In this document: in pieces, positions 18,704 to 28,619 of the stretch | Position numbering within the stretch: position 1 is the first letter of the stretch | How the letters are laid out: each line of letters opens with the position of its first letter | Source of the DNA: Polynucleobacter parvulilacunae | GTDB lineage: Bacteria; Pseudomonadota; Gammaproteobacteria; Burkholderiales; Burkholderiaceae | DNA: 64,000 bases | Direction: 5' to 3' | NCBI RefSeq assembly: GCF_018881715.1 | Contig: NZ_JACVPW010000002.1 | Span: 310,001-374,000, forward strand | Program-made: the position numbers and the translations under genes | Notes under the pieces: model-generated | Told to the model about the DNA's origin: nothing | What the model saw: only the letters and a program-made list of their open reading frames with translations | The model's database searches: none

Positions 18704-19560
18704 GCGCTAATCTTTCCAAACAAGCCACGGGGGCGAACAGCCAAAATAATCAACATCGGCAAAAATAAAACGATGTATGCCAAATCAGGGAATAGGGCTT
18801 GACCAAAGCTGTAGATAAAGCCAATCAAAAAGCTGCCAATGAATGCACCTAATAAACTCCCGAGTCCGCCCAGAATTACAACTACCAATGCGATAGGCAA
18901 CATATCAGCGTCTAGACCTGGATAAACCGACAAAATCGGAGCGGCAGCAATGCCCCCTACTCCTGCTAAGGCCGTGCCCAAGCAAAAAACAATGGAGAAC
19001 AATTTTGTGGCAGGTACACCAATACCCTGCGCCATTTGGCGATCGTCAACACTGGCGCGAATCATGACTCCCAGTTTTGTTTTATCAAGCAAGAGCCATA
19101 AACCGAGTGCAACAAAAATACTAAAAATAACTAATGCAATACGGTAGAGGGGAAAGGTTTGGCCAAGGATCTGAACACCCCCAGCAAGAAAGCTTGGGGC
19201 CGCAACAGGACGGGGATCGCCGCCCCAGAACCAAAGACTGCAATCGGCAATCACAAAAGCGACACCTAAAGTTGCCAATACCTGAGAAAGGCTGTTGCCC
19301 GCCAAACGGCGCAGAATCACTCTTTCTACTATGCAGCCCAAAAGACCAATAGCCAAAGCTGCAGCGAGGATGGCGAGAAAGAAAGAATGGCCAGCCTCAA
19401 TGACACTTAAACCCACATAAGCGCCCAACATGAAATACGCGCCATGCGAGAGATTGGCAATGCGCATTAATCCGAAAATTAATGAAAAGCCTGCCGCTAG
19501 GGTGAAAAGAACTCCCCCTAGGGCAAGGCTATTAAGACTCTGAATTAACCAAAAGGACAT
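18700..19560 (-). CDS. livH: Branched-chain amino-acid-type ABC permease LivH-like
   Basis: GGVLFTLAAGFSLIFGLMRIANLSHGAYFMLGAY. Confidence 0.9.
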   Translation of the reverse strand: MSFWLIQSLNSLALGGVLFTLAAGFSLIFGLMRIANLSHGAYFMLGAYVGLSVIEAGHSFFLAILAAALAIGLLGCIVERVILRRLAGNSLSQVLATLGVAFVIADCSLWFWGGDPRPVAAPSFLAGGVQILGQTFPLYRIALVIFSIFVALGLWLLLDKTKLGVMIRASVDDRQMAQGIGVPATKLFSIVFCLGTALAGVGGIAAAPILSVYPGLDADMLPIALVVVILGGLGSLLGAFIGSFLIGFIYSFGQALFPDLAYIVLFLPMLIILAVRPRGLFGKISA

Positions 19561-19570
19561 GTGCGGCGAA

Positions 19571-20818
19571 TTAGTTTTCTAAGTTGTTCGCAGGTGGGTA
19601 ATCTCTGGAGTAAACAGGGTTAGCCAAGAAGTCCTTTGTCTTGTACGTCCAGAACTGACTAACCGCTGGGTAAGTTTTAAGTACAACGTTAGTAAGCTTG
19701 CCGTCTTTTTTCTCCACCTTACGGATATAGATATCCATAATTGGGTTACCCAAGGCATCTAATGTCACCTTACCTCTTGGATCATTTGGTAACTGCACCG
19801 CACGCAATGCAGCCATGAAGGCATTCTTATCCTCAATATTGCCCTTGACATCTTTTAATGCTTGTTCAAGCATCAAGGCTGCGCCATAAGCACCCATGGA
19901 ATAGTAGCCAGGATCCTTTTTGTACATCGCATTGAAATCTTTTACAAACTTTGCATTAGCAGCATTGTTCAAGTTTGCTGAATACCAACCGGTAGAAATC
20001 ACACCGATTGCATCGTCACCCATGAAAGGCAAAATACCCTCATCAACTGTAGTCATTGCACCAAGCAGTGGAATTTTTCCTTTTAAGCCGTACTCGCTAT
20101 ATTGCTTCACAAACTTCACGCCGTTACCACCTGCAAAGGCTGCAAACACAGCATCAACGTTTGGCTTGATCTGACCAATATAAGTACCGTAGTCCGCTAC
20201 GTTCAAAGGAGTCCAGAGCTTCTGCACTACCTTGCCGCCGTTCTCTTCAAATGTTCTTTGGAAGCCAGCTGCAATTTCATGACCAAAAGCAAAGTCATCG
20301 GCAATGATGGCGATGCGCTTGTACTTCAGATCTTTAGCAGCGTACTCACCAAGCGCATGACTTGGTTGAGCCGAACTACCAACACCACGAACAAACCAAG
20401 GATTTGGTTTACGTTGTGTCAAATCTTCGGCGCCTGCAGATGGAGAGATTACAGGTACGCCTACCTTTTTAATGTAGTCATCCACTGCAATCGCCTCAAA
20501 TGCTGCCAAAGGTCCAATAATGACTTGAACCTTATCTTTTTCTACCAGCTCTTGTGTTTTAGTTTTAGTAACAGCTGGTTGACCAGAAGTATCAGCAACA
20601 AAAAGCTCGACCTTTCTACCAGCGATCGTATTGTTGCGCTCCTTCATAAACAGATTTATTGCCTCCTCCATCTGTTTTCCGCCTGCAGCTAATGCGCCCG
20701 ATTTAATGGTTAGAAAACCAACCCGAATCGGCGCCTGATCAGCAGCAAAGGCTGCGGGGGTTAACAGCGCCCCCGTTACTGCAAGCGCTATGGCTTTTAG
20801 GTGGATCTTTTTCAACAT
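19571..20818 (-). CDS. Periplasmic substrate-binding protein, LivK-like (type I PBP)
   Basis: Signal peptide, PIRVGFLTIKSGALAAGGKQMEEAINLF; upstream of liv genes. Confidence 0.9.
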   Translation of the reverse strand: MLKKIHLKAIALAVTGALLTPAAFAADQAPIRVGFLTIKSGALAAGGKQMEEAINLFMKERNNTIAGRKVELFVADTSGQPAVTKTKTQELVEKDKVQVIIGPLAAFEAIAVDDYIKKVGVPVISPSAGAEDLTQRKPNPWFVRGVGSSAQPSHALGEYAAKDLKYKRIAIIADDFAFGHEIAAGFQRTFEENGGKVVQKLWTPLNVADYGTYIGQIKPNVDAVFAAFAGGNGVKFVKQYSEYGLKGKIPLLGAMTTVDEGILPFMGDDAIGVISTGWYSANLNNAANAKFVKDFNAMYKKDPGYYSMGAYGAALMLEQALKDVKGNIEDKNAFMAALRAVQLPNDPRGKVTLDALGNPIMDIYIRKVEKKDGKLTNVVLKTYPAVSQFWTYKTKDFLANPVYSRDYPPANNLEN

Positions 20819-21027
20819 AACTGTCTCCTCGCGGTGTTTTGTACTCTTTAATAGTTGTTTTAATGTCTTGGTTGATATACTACAATAAATTTTAATTTAA
20901 GCAATATTTTTCTGTAAATATTATTTATCTATATTAATCAATTGCTTATAAAATTACTTGGCGTACTAGAAAACCCTTGTGATATATTACGATCAATATT
21001 TATAGAGAACCTAATATCTCTGAAACC

Positions 21028-21708
21028 ATGACATCCACAATTACAGAACCCGTAGAAGTAGACGGTAGACTGCTCCGCGAGAGAGTCTACGAGCAACTAC
21101 GTCACGATATCTTGACGTGCGAACTCATGCCTGGCGCTGAGATTCGAGAGGCTGAATTAGCAGCGCGGTTTGAAGTCAGCAAATCCCCAGTACGTGATGC
21201 CCTGATTAGCCTAGAGCGCGAAGGTCTTGTAATCACCATTCCACGCCAAGGTTATCGCGTAGCCCCTGTTTCGATTTCAGATATGTTGGACATGTTTCAT
21301 TTGCGCGCAGCACTTGAGCGAGCCAATATCGAGCGCGTTATTCGTCATGCGACTGATGAACAGTTACAAGCCTTAGATCAATACAAACACTTTGATGAAA
21401 GCCAATGGACAGATGGATTTGTGGGATACAACAAATCGTTCCATCGCAACATGGCTGAACTCGGCGGCAATCCACGCATGCGCGATCAACTGATTGACCT
21501 CATTGATTTAATGGAGAGAGCAGTTCAGATCAGCGTTAGCAATATGAATCACGGCAAGCCAGAGGCCCTGGTTGAAGAGCATCGCGAGATCATCGATATC
21601 GTCCAAGCCAGATCTATTAAGGCTGCCCAGCGTTTAGCTGAACAGCACGTACTCGCTGCTGGTAAGCGGGTCAGTAATGCAGTTTCACGCGGAATGATTG
21701 TTAATTAA
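21028..21708 (+). CDS. GntR-family (FCD) transcriptional regulator
   Basis: EAELAARFEVSKSPVRDALISLEREGLV. Confidence 0.92.
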   Translation: MTSTITEPVEVDGRLLRERVYEQLRHDILTCELMPGAEIREAELAARFEVSKSPVRDALISLEREGLVITIPRQGYRVAPVSISDMLDMFHLRAALERANIERVIRHATDEQLQALDQYKHFDESQWTDGFVGYNKSFHRNMAELGGNPRMRDQLIDLIDLMERAVQISVSNMNHGKPEALVEEHREIIDIVQARSIKAAQRLAEQHVLAAGKRVSNAVSRGMIVN

Positions 21709-21734
21709 TTCAATTTATTTTTTAAAGGACCACC

Positions 21735-23255
21735 ATGTCAACATCTAACAAGCAAGTACCCATTCGTGGATTATTCATTGATGGCAAAGAAGTGCCTGCA
21801 TCACAACCAGAACTGCTGGATGTTTTAAACCCAGCGACTGGTGAGATGCTTGCACAAATCTCACATGCGACAGACGCAGACGTGGATAAGGCAGTAAAAA
21901 GTTCTGCTAAGGCCTTTGCTAGCTCCGAATGGAGTGCAATGTCTAATCGCACAAGAGCAAAATTAATTAATAAATTGGCTGATGTTTTTGAAGCGAACTT
22001 AGAAGAAATCTACACACTAGAAACCGCTAATAACGGTCGCTCATTGAATGAGACTCGCGCACAAGTTTCTCGCTTGCCAGACTTCTTCCGTTACAACGCA
22101 GGCCTCGCAATTGCACGCCGTGATTCAGTGATTCCAGTAGATGGCAACTATCTAAACTACACCCTGCGTACTCCTATTGGCGTAGTTGGTAACTCCACAC
22201 CGTTCAACCATCCGCTGATGATCATGGTAAAGAGCTTGGCTCCTACACTCGCATCTGGTTGCACCACAGTCGTTAAGCCTTCTGAATACACCCCACTCAC
22301 TACACTACGTCTTGCTCAGTTATTTGTTGACGCTGGTTTACCTCCAGGAGTATTTAACGTCATTACTGGACTTGGGCCATCGACTGGTAAAGCACTTGCT
22401 GAGCATCCTGGTTTGGCTAAGTGGGTTCTTACTGGTGGCACAGAAGCTGGACGCATTACTGGTGCATTAGCTGGTAGCAACTTTGCACACCAAACTTTAG
22501 AACTCGGTGGCAAAACACCAGTACTCGTATTTGATGACTTTAACGTAGATCAAGCAGTGAACTACGCCGCATTTGGCGCCTTCATTGGTGCAGGTCAAAC
22601 CTGTATTTGCGGCAGCCGTCAGATTGTTCAAGCAAAAATTTATGATGAGTTTGTAGAGAAGCTTGCAGCTAAAGCAAAATCAATTCGTATCGGCAACCCA
22701 ATTGACGCTTCTGTGCAACTGGGGCCTGTGGTGTCCGCACGTCAACAGCAGCGTGTTCTAAAGTACATCGACATTGGCTTGAATGAAGACAAAGCCCGTT
22801 TGGTTGCTGGAGGCAAAGTACCTGCTGACCCAAGCCTGCAAAACGGCTTCTTTGTTGAGCCAACCGTTTTTGCTGACGTTACTAGAAATATGCGCATTTT
22901 CCAAGAGGAAGTATTTGGACCATTCGTATCCGTTACTAAATTCACAACCGAAGAAGAAGGTCTTGAATTGGCTAATGATTCTCCATTTGGCCTTGCTGGC
23001 GCTATCCGCACAAACGATGTGACTAGAGCGCACCGCGTTGCCGCCAAACTTAAATGCGGCATTGTTTGGGTAAATGACCATCACCGTTTAGACCCAGCGT
23101 CACCATGGGGCGGCATTAAGGACTCCGGTATTGGTCGTGAGTGCGGTACAGAATCCTTTGACCAACACTTTGAAACTAAGAGTGTAATGATTCGATTAGA
23201 TGATGCGCCATTTGACTGGTACAAAGATACCGCCAGCCAGCCACGCCTTAACTAA
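21735..23255 (+). CDS. Aldehyde dehydrogenase family protein
   Basis: LELGGKTPVLVF, GQTCICGSR active-site Cys, EEVFGPFVSV. Confidence 0.95.
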   Translation: MSTSNKQVPIRGLFIDGKEVPASQPELLDVLNPATGEMLAQISHATDADVDKAVKSSAKAFASSEWSAMSNRTRAKLINKLADVFEANLEEIYTLETANNGRSLNETRAQVSRLPDFFRYNAGLAIARRDSVIPVDGNYLNYTLRTPIGVVGNSTPFNHPLMIMVKSLAPTLASGCTTVVKPSEYTPLTTLRLAQLFVDAGLPPGVFNVITGLGPSTGKALAEHPGLAKWVLTGGTEAGRITGALAGSNFAHQTLELGGKTPVLVFDDFNVDQAVNYAAFGAFIGAGQTCICGSRQIVQAKIYDEFVEKLAAKAKSIRIGNPIDASVQLGPVVSARQQQRVLKYIDIGLNEDKARLVAGGKVPADPSLQNGFFVEPTVFADVTRNMRIFQEEVFGPFVSVTKFTTEEEGLELANDSPFGLAGAIRTNDVTRAHRVAAKLKCGIVWVNDHHRLDPASPWGGIKDSGIGRECGTESFDQHFETKSVMIRLDDAPFDWYKDTASQPRLN

Positions 23256-23293
23256 TCACCCGTCTTCCAATAGAGAGCAAGGAAAAAATTCAC

Positions 23294-24079
23294 ATGGCAA
23301 TTAAAACTTTAACCATTGATAACAAGAAATTGAGTTTGGACATATCAGGCTCAGGCAAGCCGATTGTTTTATTTCACTCTCTATTGGCTGACAGCAGTTC
23401 ATTTGCGCCACTGGCAGCAGACTTGGTTAAAACCCATGAAGTGATCTCACTGAACCTTCCTGGATTTGAAGGTTCTGACTTTGTAGGCGGTGATCTCAAC
23501 GTGATTGCAGACCATATTGCCAAAGGCATTGAAACTTTACACCTTTCTGAAAAACCCATCTTCTTGGGTAATGGTTACGGCGGCTTCATCGCTTTGATCA
23601 CCAGCATTCGTCACCCACAGCTTGCTTCACGCTTAGTATTGGCAGATTGTGGCGCGATGTTCTCCGAGCCAGGTCGTGCGGCTTTCCGTGGAATGTCTGG
23701 TGCCGCTAAAGAAAAAGGTTTGGAAGCAATTGCTGATGTTGCAATGCGCCGCTTATTTGCTCCTGAGTTCCAAGAGCAGAACCCAACACTTGTTGCCGAA
23801 AGAAAGAAACGTTTCTTGACTCTCGATACTGAAACATTCCATGGCGCATGTGCTGCTCTAGCCGGCCTAGATATTCGTGATCAACTTTCCAAAGTAACTC
23901 AGCCAGTGTTGGTGCTGGTTGGAGAGCTTGATGAAGCAACTCCTTCAGCAATGTCTGTAGAGCTCCATGCTGGCTTGCCAAATGCAACTTTGAACATCTT
24001 GCCAGGCTTGGCACACGTTCCTCAGTTGCAAGCACCGGCGGTCTTCATGGACGCTATTCGCAACTTCATTAACGCCTAA
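23294..24079 (+). CDS. Alpha/beta hydrolase (3-oxoadipate enol-lactonase-like)
   Basis: FHSLLADSSSFAPLA, GNGYGGFIAL, LAHVPQLQAP. Confidence 0.85.
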   Translation: MAIKTLTIDNKKLSLDISGSGKPIVLFHSLLADSSSFAPLAADLVKTHEVISLNLPGFEGSDFVGGDLNVIADHIAKGIETLHLSEKPIFLGNGYGGFIALITSIRHPQLASRLVLADCGAMFSEPGRAAFRGMSGAAKEKGLEAIADVAMRRLFAPEFQEQNPTLVAERKKRFLTLDTETFHGACAALAGLDIRDQLSKVTQPVLVLVGELDEATPSAMSVELHAGLPNATLNILPGLAHVPQLQAPAVFMDAIRNFINA

Positions 24080-24101
24080 GCACTCATTAGCAAATCACCA
24101 C

Positions 24102-24755
24102 ATGAGTGTTACTCTTTACGGATTCTGGCGGTCACTAGCCGCTTATCGCGTTAGGGTTGCCCTTAACCTCAAGGGCATTCCCTTTGAAGAGGTCTCAGTC
24201 AACTTAGCTGGCGGTGAGCAGTTCAGCGAAGCCTATAGCACCCTGAACCCACAACACATAGTGCCTTTGCTGAAGCATGACGGCAATGAAGTTGTTCAAT
24301 CCTTGGCCATTCTGGAATACATTGAAGATATTTGGCCTAGCCCAAAACTCATCCCCAGCACCCCGCTTGATAAAGCAGAAGTCAAAGCACTGGCGTTAAT
24401 CACTATTGCAGACACCCACCCCTTAATTGTTCCGAGAGTCAGAAACTTTTTGAATAAGGAATGGGGTTTAGATGAAGCAGAGCAAACCAAATGGGCTCAG
24501 CATTGGTTTACTAAAGGCAATGAAGCGATTGAAAACACACTCATCAAGCTAGGCAAATCTCAGACTTACGCTTTTGGTGATGAAGTGACGATTGCTGATA
24601 TTGCATTAGCATCACATGTCATTGGTGCCAAGCTATTTAATGTAGATATGAGCACTGCTCCCACTCTAGATAACATCTTTAAAAACTGCATGAAGATTCC
24701 TAGCTTCGCAGATGCACATCCCCTCAAGCAACCGGGCGCACCTAAAGCAAGCTAA
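24102..24755 (+). CDS. maiA: Maleylacetoacetate isomerase / zeta-class GST
   Basis: LYGFWRSLAAYRVRVALNLKGIPFEEVSVNL (SSCSWRVRIAL-like), NPQHIVPLL, QSLAILEYI. Confidence 0.85.
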   Translation: MSVTLYGFWRSLAAYRVRVALNLKGIPFEEVSVNLAGGEQFSEAYSTLNPQHIVPLLKHDGNEVVQSLAILEYIEDIWPSPKLIPSTPLDKAEVKALALITIADTHPLIVPRVRNFLNKEWGLDEAEQTKWAQHWFTKGNEAIENTLIKLGKSQTYAFGDEVTIADIALASHVIGAKLFNVDMSTAPTLDNIFKNCMKIPSFADAHPLKQPGAPKAS

Positions 24756-24788
24756 ATCAAATTAAGGTTTGACCTACAGGAGTACAAA

Positions 24789-24811
24789 AGCCACCCGCAG
24801 GTGGCTTTTTC
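24789..24811 (+). terminator. Rho-independent terminator
   Basis: agccacccgcaggtggctttttc. Confidence 0.75.
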
Positions 24812-24853
24812 TTTACCCTCACCCACTAGGTACTAGGTGGGTAGAACAAATAA

Positions 24854-27157
24854 TTAGAACTTAAATCGAAGTTCAGCACCACCACCATATTCATGACCAT
24901 AGGTGTTATAGGAAGCTACTGCACCAATACGAGCAGATACTTCTTTCGTTATTCCACCCTGGATACCCAAGCCAACCATATTGGATACAGGGCCCATATT
25001 GGCGCCAACTTGCGTGAAAGAGCCGTAAGTTGGGCTTGTAGCAGTAATTGAATGCGCTGAATTGCTATTGGCATACCAGTCATAACCAAGCTTATAGAAC
25101 CCAATTAATGACAATGGATCATTGGTACCCTTGAGTAAAGGATAGACAAAATCCAAACCTGCGAATGTTACCGCCGTATAGGCTGTTGCTGAGCTGATAG
25201 CAAAGTTAAAGTCATTACCGCCCTGCTCGCTAGTACCGCCCATCCACAGTTGCGAATAGGATGCTCCCACAAATGGAGAAACCGTAAAGCTTTCTGCTTG
25301 ATAGGCCTTGGCTAATTTTGCCGCCGCATACACGCCATTCGTTTTATAGGAGCTCGTTGCATTACCGCCGGTAAATAGGCCAACATTTGGAGTATTTCGA
25401 TTGGCATTCGTACTACCATACATATAACCCAACGCTCCAGAGAGTTTCACCTGCTCATCAAAGTTTCTAGCGCCATATAAACCTGCATAGAAGTTGGTGG
25501 TGTTGAAGTTTTGCGTAACTTGCTGACTCTCAGTCATTGATGTAGAGCCGGTACCCGCGAACACACCGTATCCACCATCTTTAGAGCGCTTAATATCTCC
25601 GCCAATGATGAGGTCGTACAAGTTGTATCCAAATCCTGCAAGATTGTTGTAATTGTTAACGGTACCCTTGACTGCAGCCGCATCAGCCCAGACATAGCGA
25701 CCTTCATCATCCTGATAAACCTTGGTAGAAGGTGAAGAGCTCAATGGCGCATGAATGCGATCCATCACGGTATTGGTGATATGGGCCATCTGCTCAAGAC
25801 CAATAGTCATATTGGATGAGTAGCCCTCGGCGTGCACATTAATCAGTTGATTAACCTGATTAGTTGTTAAGTCCTGAACCGCGCTACCCAAAGTTACTCC
25901 ACTGGTGAGTACTGGATTAGAGCCTCCACCGGCAGCAAAGGTATATGCCGTAGTTAAGGCGGCCACCAGTTTCGTTGCTGCAAAACTAGTAGGGACTACT
26001 GGGGCTACAGGTGCGCTGGGTGTTGTAGTTAAGCTCCAATTTGTACCCGATGTATTTATTAAGCTCCACTGCGTTAATACAATGCCACCACCTAGTGAGC
26101 CCGATTTATTTGCTAAATTTTGAGCTGTAAGCCCACTCAACACATCAACGTAAGTATTGGATCGACTAATCGCTGAGCCAGTACCAATGCCAAAAGTCAT
26201 CGGACTGCCTGACACATTTGAAAAAGTGGATTTACCGTAATTACTGATGCCCTTAATGATGACGTTGTAATTAGTTGGCAATATGCCGGTATAAGTCAGA
26301 TTTGACTGCGCATTATTGATCGTCTTAATGAGGCCATTATTTTCAATGCTGTAACCTATGAATCCATAGCCCGTGCTGCCCGCAATATTTCCTAAGTTGT
26401 TAATGGTCGATATCGTGCCCCAGTTACGAATTGAGTTATAGCAAGTAAGCCCATTACAAGCGCCAGCTCGAATATCACCGCCAGAATTATTGTTAATTAC
26501 ATTGATAGTATTACCCGTACCGACGAGGATGCCAGCATCCTGCCCACCATTTATTGAGCCATTGTTGTTAATAGTTCCTATGGATGCAGTATTTGAACCT
26601 GTTGCCGTATCAAGATAAATTGCGCCAGCGGAACCATTAATAGCTCCAGAATTATTGATAGTGCCAATGGATGTGGATCCGCCAGCCGTTGACAAATAGA
26701 TACCCTGGGCGATCGCATTGTTACCATTGTTATAAATAGTTCCGGTGTTATTTAATGTTGCAATACTTCCAGAGCCAGTGAGTTGAATGGCATACAGAGC
26801 GCCATTGATTTGAGCTGCATTGTTAAGATTTTTTACAACTGCTGTGCCATCAACCTGAATACCGCTTGTGTTAGTGGTTTGACCCTGTATTAGGCTTGAG
26901 TTATTTAGATTTTGAACAGTCGCATTTTGAATCAACAGCGCAGGATTTGGCAGCCATGCAGTGGTTCCAACATAAGCTCCAGATTGAACTGATACTTCAG
27001 ACTTATTGGAGTTTATAGCTACGTTTGGACAGTTTGTTCCTGTAATAGAAACCGGGTCTCCACTTGTAGCGCATTGCGCAAAGGCAGCATTAAATGTGCC
27101 TACCCCTCCAAGGAAAACGCAAAATTTAATAATGAATGGGGTAATTTTTGATGGCAT
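24854..27157 (-). CDS. Autotransporter (type V secretion) with N/T/G-rich beta-helical passenger
   Basis: Signal peptide, repeated IGTINNxGxING units, C-terminal beta-barrel ending AELRFKF. Confidence 0.87.
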   Translation of the reverse strand: MPSKITPFIIKFCVFLGGVGTFNAAFAQCATSGDPVSITGTNCPNVAINSNKSEVSVQSGAYVGTTAWLPNPALLIQNATVQNLNNSSLIQGQTTNTSGIQVDGTAVVKNLNNAAQINGALYAIQLTGSGSIATLNNTGTIYNNGNNAIAQGIYLSTAGGSTSIGTINNSGAINGSAGAIYLDTATGSNTASIGTINNNGSINGGQDAGILVGTGNTINVINNNSGGDIRAGACNGLTCYNSIRNWGTISTINNLGNIAGSTGYGFIGYSIENNGLIKTINNAQSNLTYTGILPTNYNVIIKGISNYGKSTFSNVSGSPMTFGIGTGSAISRSNTYVDVLSGLTAQNLANKSGSLGGGIVLTQWSLINTSGTNWSLTTTPSAPVAPVVPTSFAATKLVAALTTAYTFAAGGGSNPVLTSGVTLGSAVQDLTTNQVNQLINVHAEGYSSNMTIGLEQMAHITNTVMDRIHAPLSSSPSTKVYQDDEGRYVWADAAAVKGTVNNYNNLAGFGYNLYDLIIGGDIKRSKDGGYGVFAGTGSTSMTESQQVTQNFNTTNFYAGLYGARNFDEQVKLSGALGYMYGSTNANRNTPNVGLFTGGNATSSYKTNGVYAAAKLAKAYQAESFTVSPFVGASYSQLWMGGTSEQGGNDFNFAISSATAYTAVTFAGLDFVYPLLKGTNDPLSLIGFYKLGYDWYANSNSAHSITATSPTYGSFTQVGANMGPVSNMVGLGIQGGITKEVSARIGAVASYNTYGHEYGGGAELRFKF

Positions 27158-27160
27158 TGA

Positions 27161-27535
27161 TTACTCGTTTTTATATACGTTAACTGTTCCACCGCAAGCA
27201 GCAAAACACTGCCGGTATGACTCATCACAATTCCAGTAATTTGGATTTACTGAGCAGTACTGAGGGTTGGGGTTGCACTTCTTCACATCATCGTGACTTT
27301 GCGCACGATTGACGCAGGCTTGATAGCTATAGCTATTTTGCTGATGGCAAGCATTCATATTTGTCTGTGCTTGAGCTTGAGCGCCGTTGTAACAAACATT
27401 CTTGGTGCTCATGCAATGAACGGCGCAAGTTTTGCCGCTTTCAGTAGGCGGAGCAATATATTCATATCGGTAGGTGGTACATGAAGCCAGGAGGAGGATC
27501 GAGGCAATTGCTAGAAATGAGGTCTTTAAATTCAT
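27161..27535 (-). CDS. Cysteine-rich putative lipoprotein
   Basis: Lipobox LLASC; many Cys. Confidence 0.7.
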   Translation of the reverse strand: MNLKTSFLAIASILLLASCTTYRYEYIAPPTESGKTCAVHCMSTKNVCYNGAQAQAQTNMNACHQQNSYSYQACVNRAQSHDDVKKCNPNPQYCSVNPNYWNCDESYRQCFAACGGTVNVYKNE

Positions 27536-27602
27536 TTTGTTAACGTGTTATCATTTATGCACATCATTATTACATGCCAATCTACGTAAAAAGCCTGTTT
27601 CC

Positions 27603-28181
27603 ATGACCAAGTCCCCTGCATTTGCAGCAAAACAGCAAAAAAGATTGGTCGACGTAGTGAATGTTGCGCGTCAGCTATTTGAGGAGTGCGGCTATGAAGA
27701 CGTCGGTATCAGGGAAATTTCTACGGCGGCTGGCATAAGTCCAATGCAACTCTATCGCCTAGGGTTGGATAAGCGCGATTTACTTGCCGAGGTGATCCTA
27801 AAAGTAAATGCCGAGCAGATCAAAGAAGTCAAACCTTTCTCTGCTTCAAAATCGAAAACAGCAATCCAATTTATAGAGGGTTATCTACTGAAGCTGTATG
27901 AACAAGATATAGCCATTAAGAGCATTCGGAAAGAAGGCGCCGCATTTGGATGGAAATGGTCAGAAAAATACGAGGCGCTGATCATTGAACAGCTTATGCA
28001 AATCATTCAACCAATAGTAGATGCCTTAAATCATGATTCTTATGATGACATTCAGGCGCGTTGCTTTGGTATCTGGTCACTTTACTATGTTGGCTACAGA
28101 AATGCTGTTATGAATAATGCTGATGCTAAGGCTTGCCTAGAAGCAATCAAACCAACCCTTCAATTTCTTCTGAGGAAATAA
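27603..28181 (+). CDS. TetR-family transcriptional regulator (start revised from 27474)
   Basis: ARQLFEECGYEDVGIREISTAAGISPMQLYR; track start overlaps the divergent lipoprotein gene. Confidence 0.8.
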   Translation: MTKSPAFAAKQQKRLVDVVNVARQLFEECGYEDVGIREISTAAGISPMQLYRLGLDKRDLLAEVILKVNAEQIKEVKPFSASKSKTAIQFIEGYLLKLYEQDIAIKSIRKEGAAFGWKWSEKYEALIIEQLMQIIQPIVDALNHDSYDDIQARCFGIWSLYYVGYRNAVMNNADAKACLEAIKPTLQFLLRK

Positions 28182-28182
28182 T

Positions 28183-28524
28183 ATGAGAACAGTGGCCACC
28201 TTTTTGACACTTGCATCCATAGGACTCTCAAGCCCATGTTTTGCCATTGAGAAACCTGAAGGCGCTGTTTACTGCCACGCCAAGACCGTTGTTGAGTATC
28301 GCCTGGTCAATCCCGAGCAAAATGGTACCGCTTCTGATGTGGACCTCACTGTAAACGGTAAGACCTCTCGCTATATGACTTCCTACTCTTGGTTTGGCTC
28401 AAACCAACCTACTCCGAAGAGATTTCAGTTCGCTATTCTGGGTGAGAACCAATTTGATCCTCTTCTGGTGTTTGACGCCTATCTTGTGGATGCCAAGAAC
28501 CGTAAATACACTAAATGTAATTAA
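28183..28524 (+). CDS. Hypothetical secreted protein
   Basis: N-terminal signal peptide; adjacent to TetR gene. Confidence 0.6.
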   Translation: MRTVATFLTLASIGLSSPCFAIEKPEGAVYCHAKTVVEYRLVNPEQNGTASDVDLTVNGKTSRYMTSYSWFGSNQPTPKRFQFAILGENQFDPLLVFDAYLVDAKNRKYTKCN

Positions 28525-28560
28525 GCAATTAAGCAATGAAGAAATTACTGCTGATACAAA

Positions 28561-28586
28561 AGCCACCCGTAGATGGCCTTTCTTTT
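28561..28586 (+). terminator. Imperfect terminator hairpin
   Basis: agccacccgtagatggcctttctttt. Confidence 0.5.
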
Positions 28587-28619
28587 AATCACTATCGACT
28601 ATTTTTAGTGCTTGAGTTG

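Noticed and set aside
19134-20692. Long plus-strand ORFs (e.g. 20102..20692, 196 aa) opposite the liv operon
   Set aside because: Antisense shadow frames of well-supported livH and substrate-binding genes; translations lack domain features.
22669-23084. Several overlapping ORFs on both strands inside the aldehyde dehydrogenase gene
   Set aside because: Spurious frames within a clear ALDH gene containing catalytic motifs.
24854-27157. Passenger repeats of the autotransporter considered as a mobile or tandem DNA repeat
   Set aside because: Repeats are diverged at DNA level and explained by beta-helix protein repeats.
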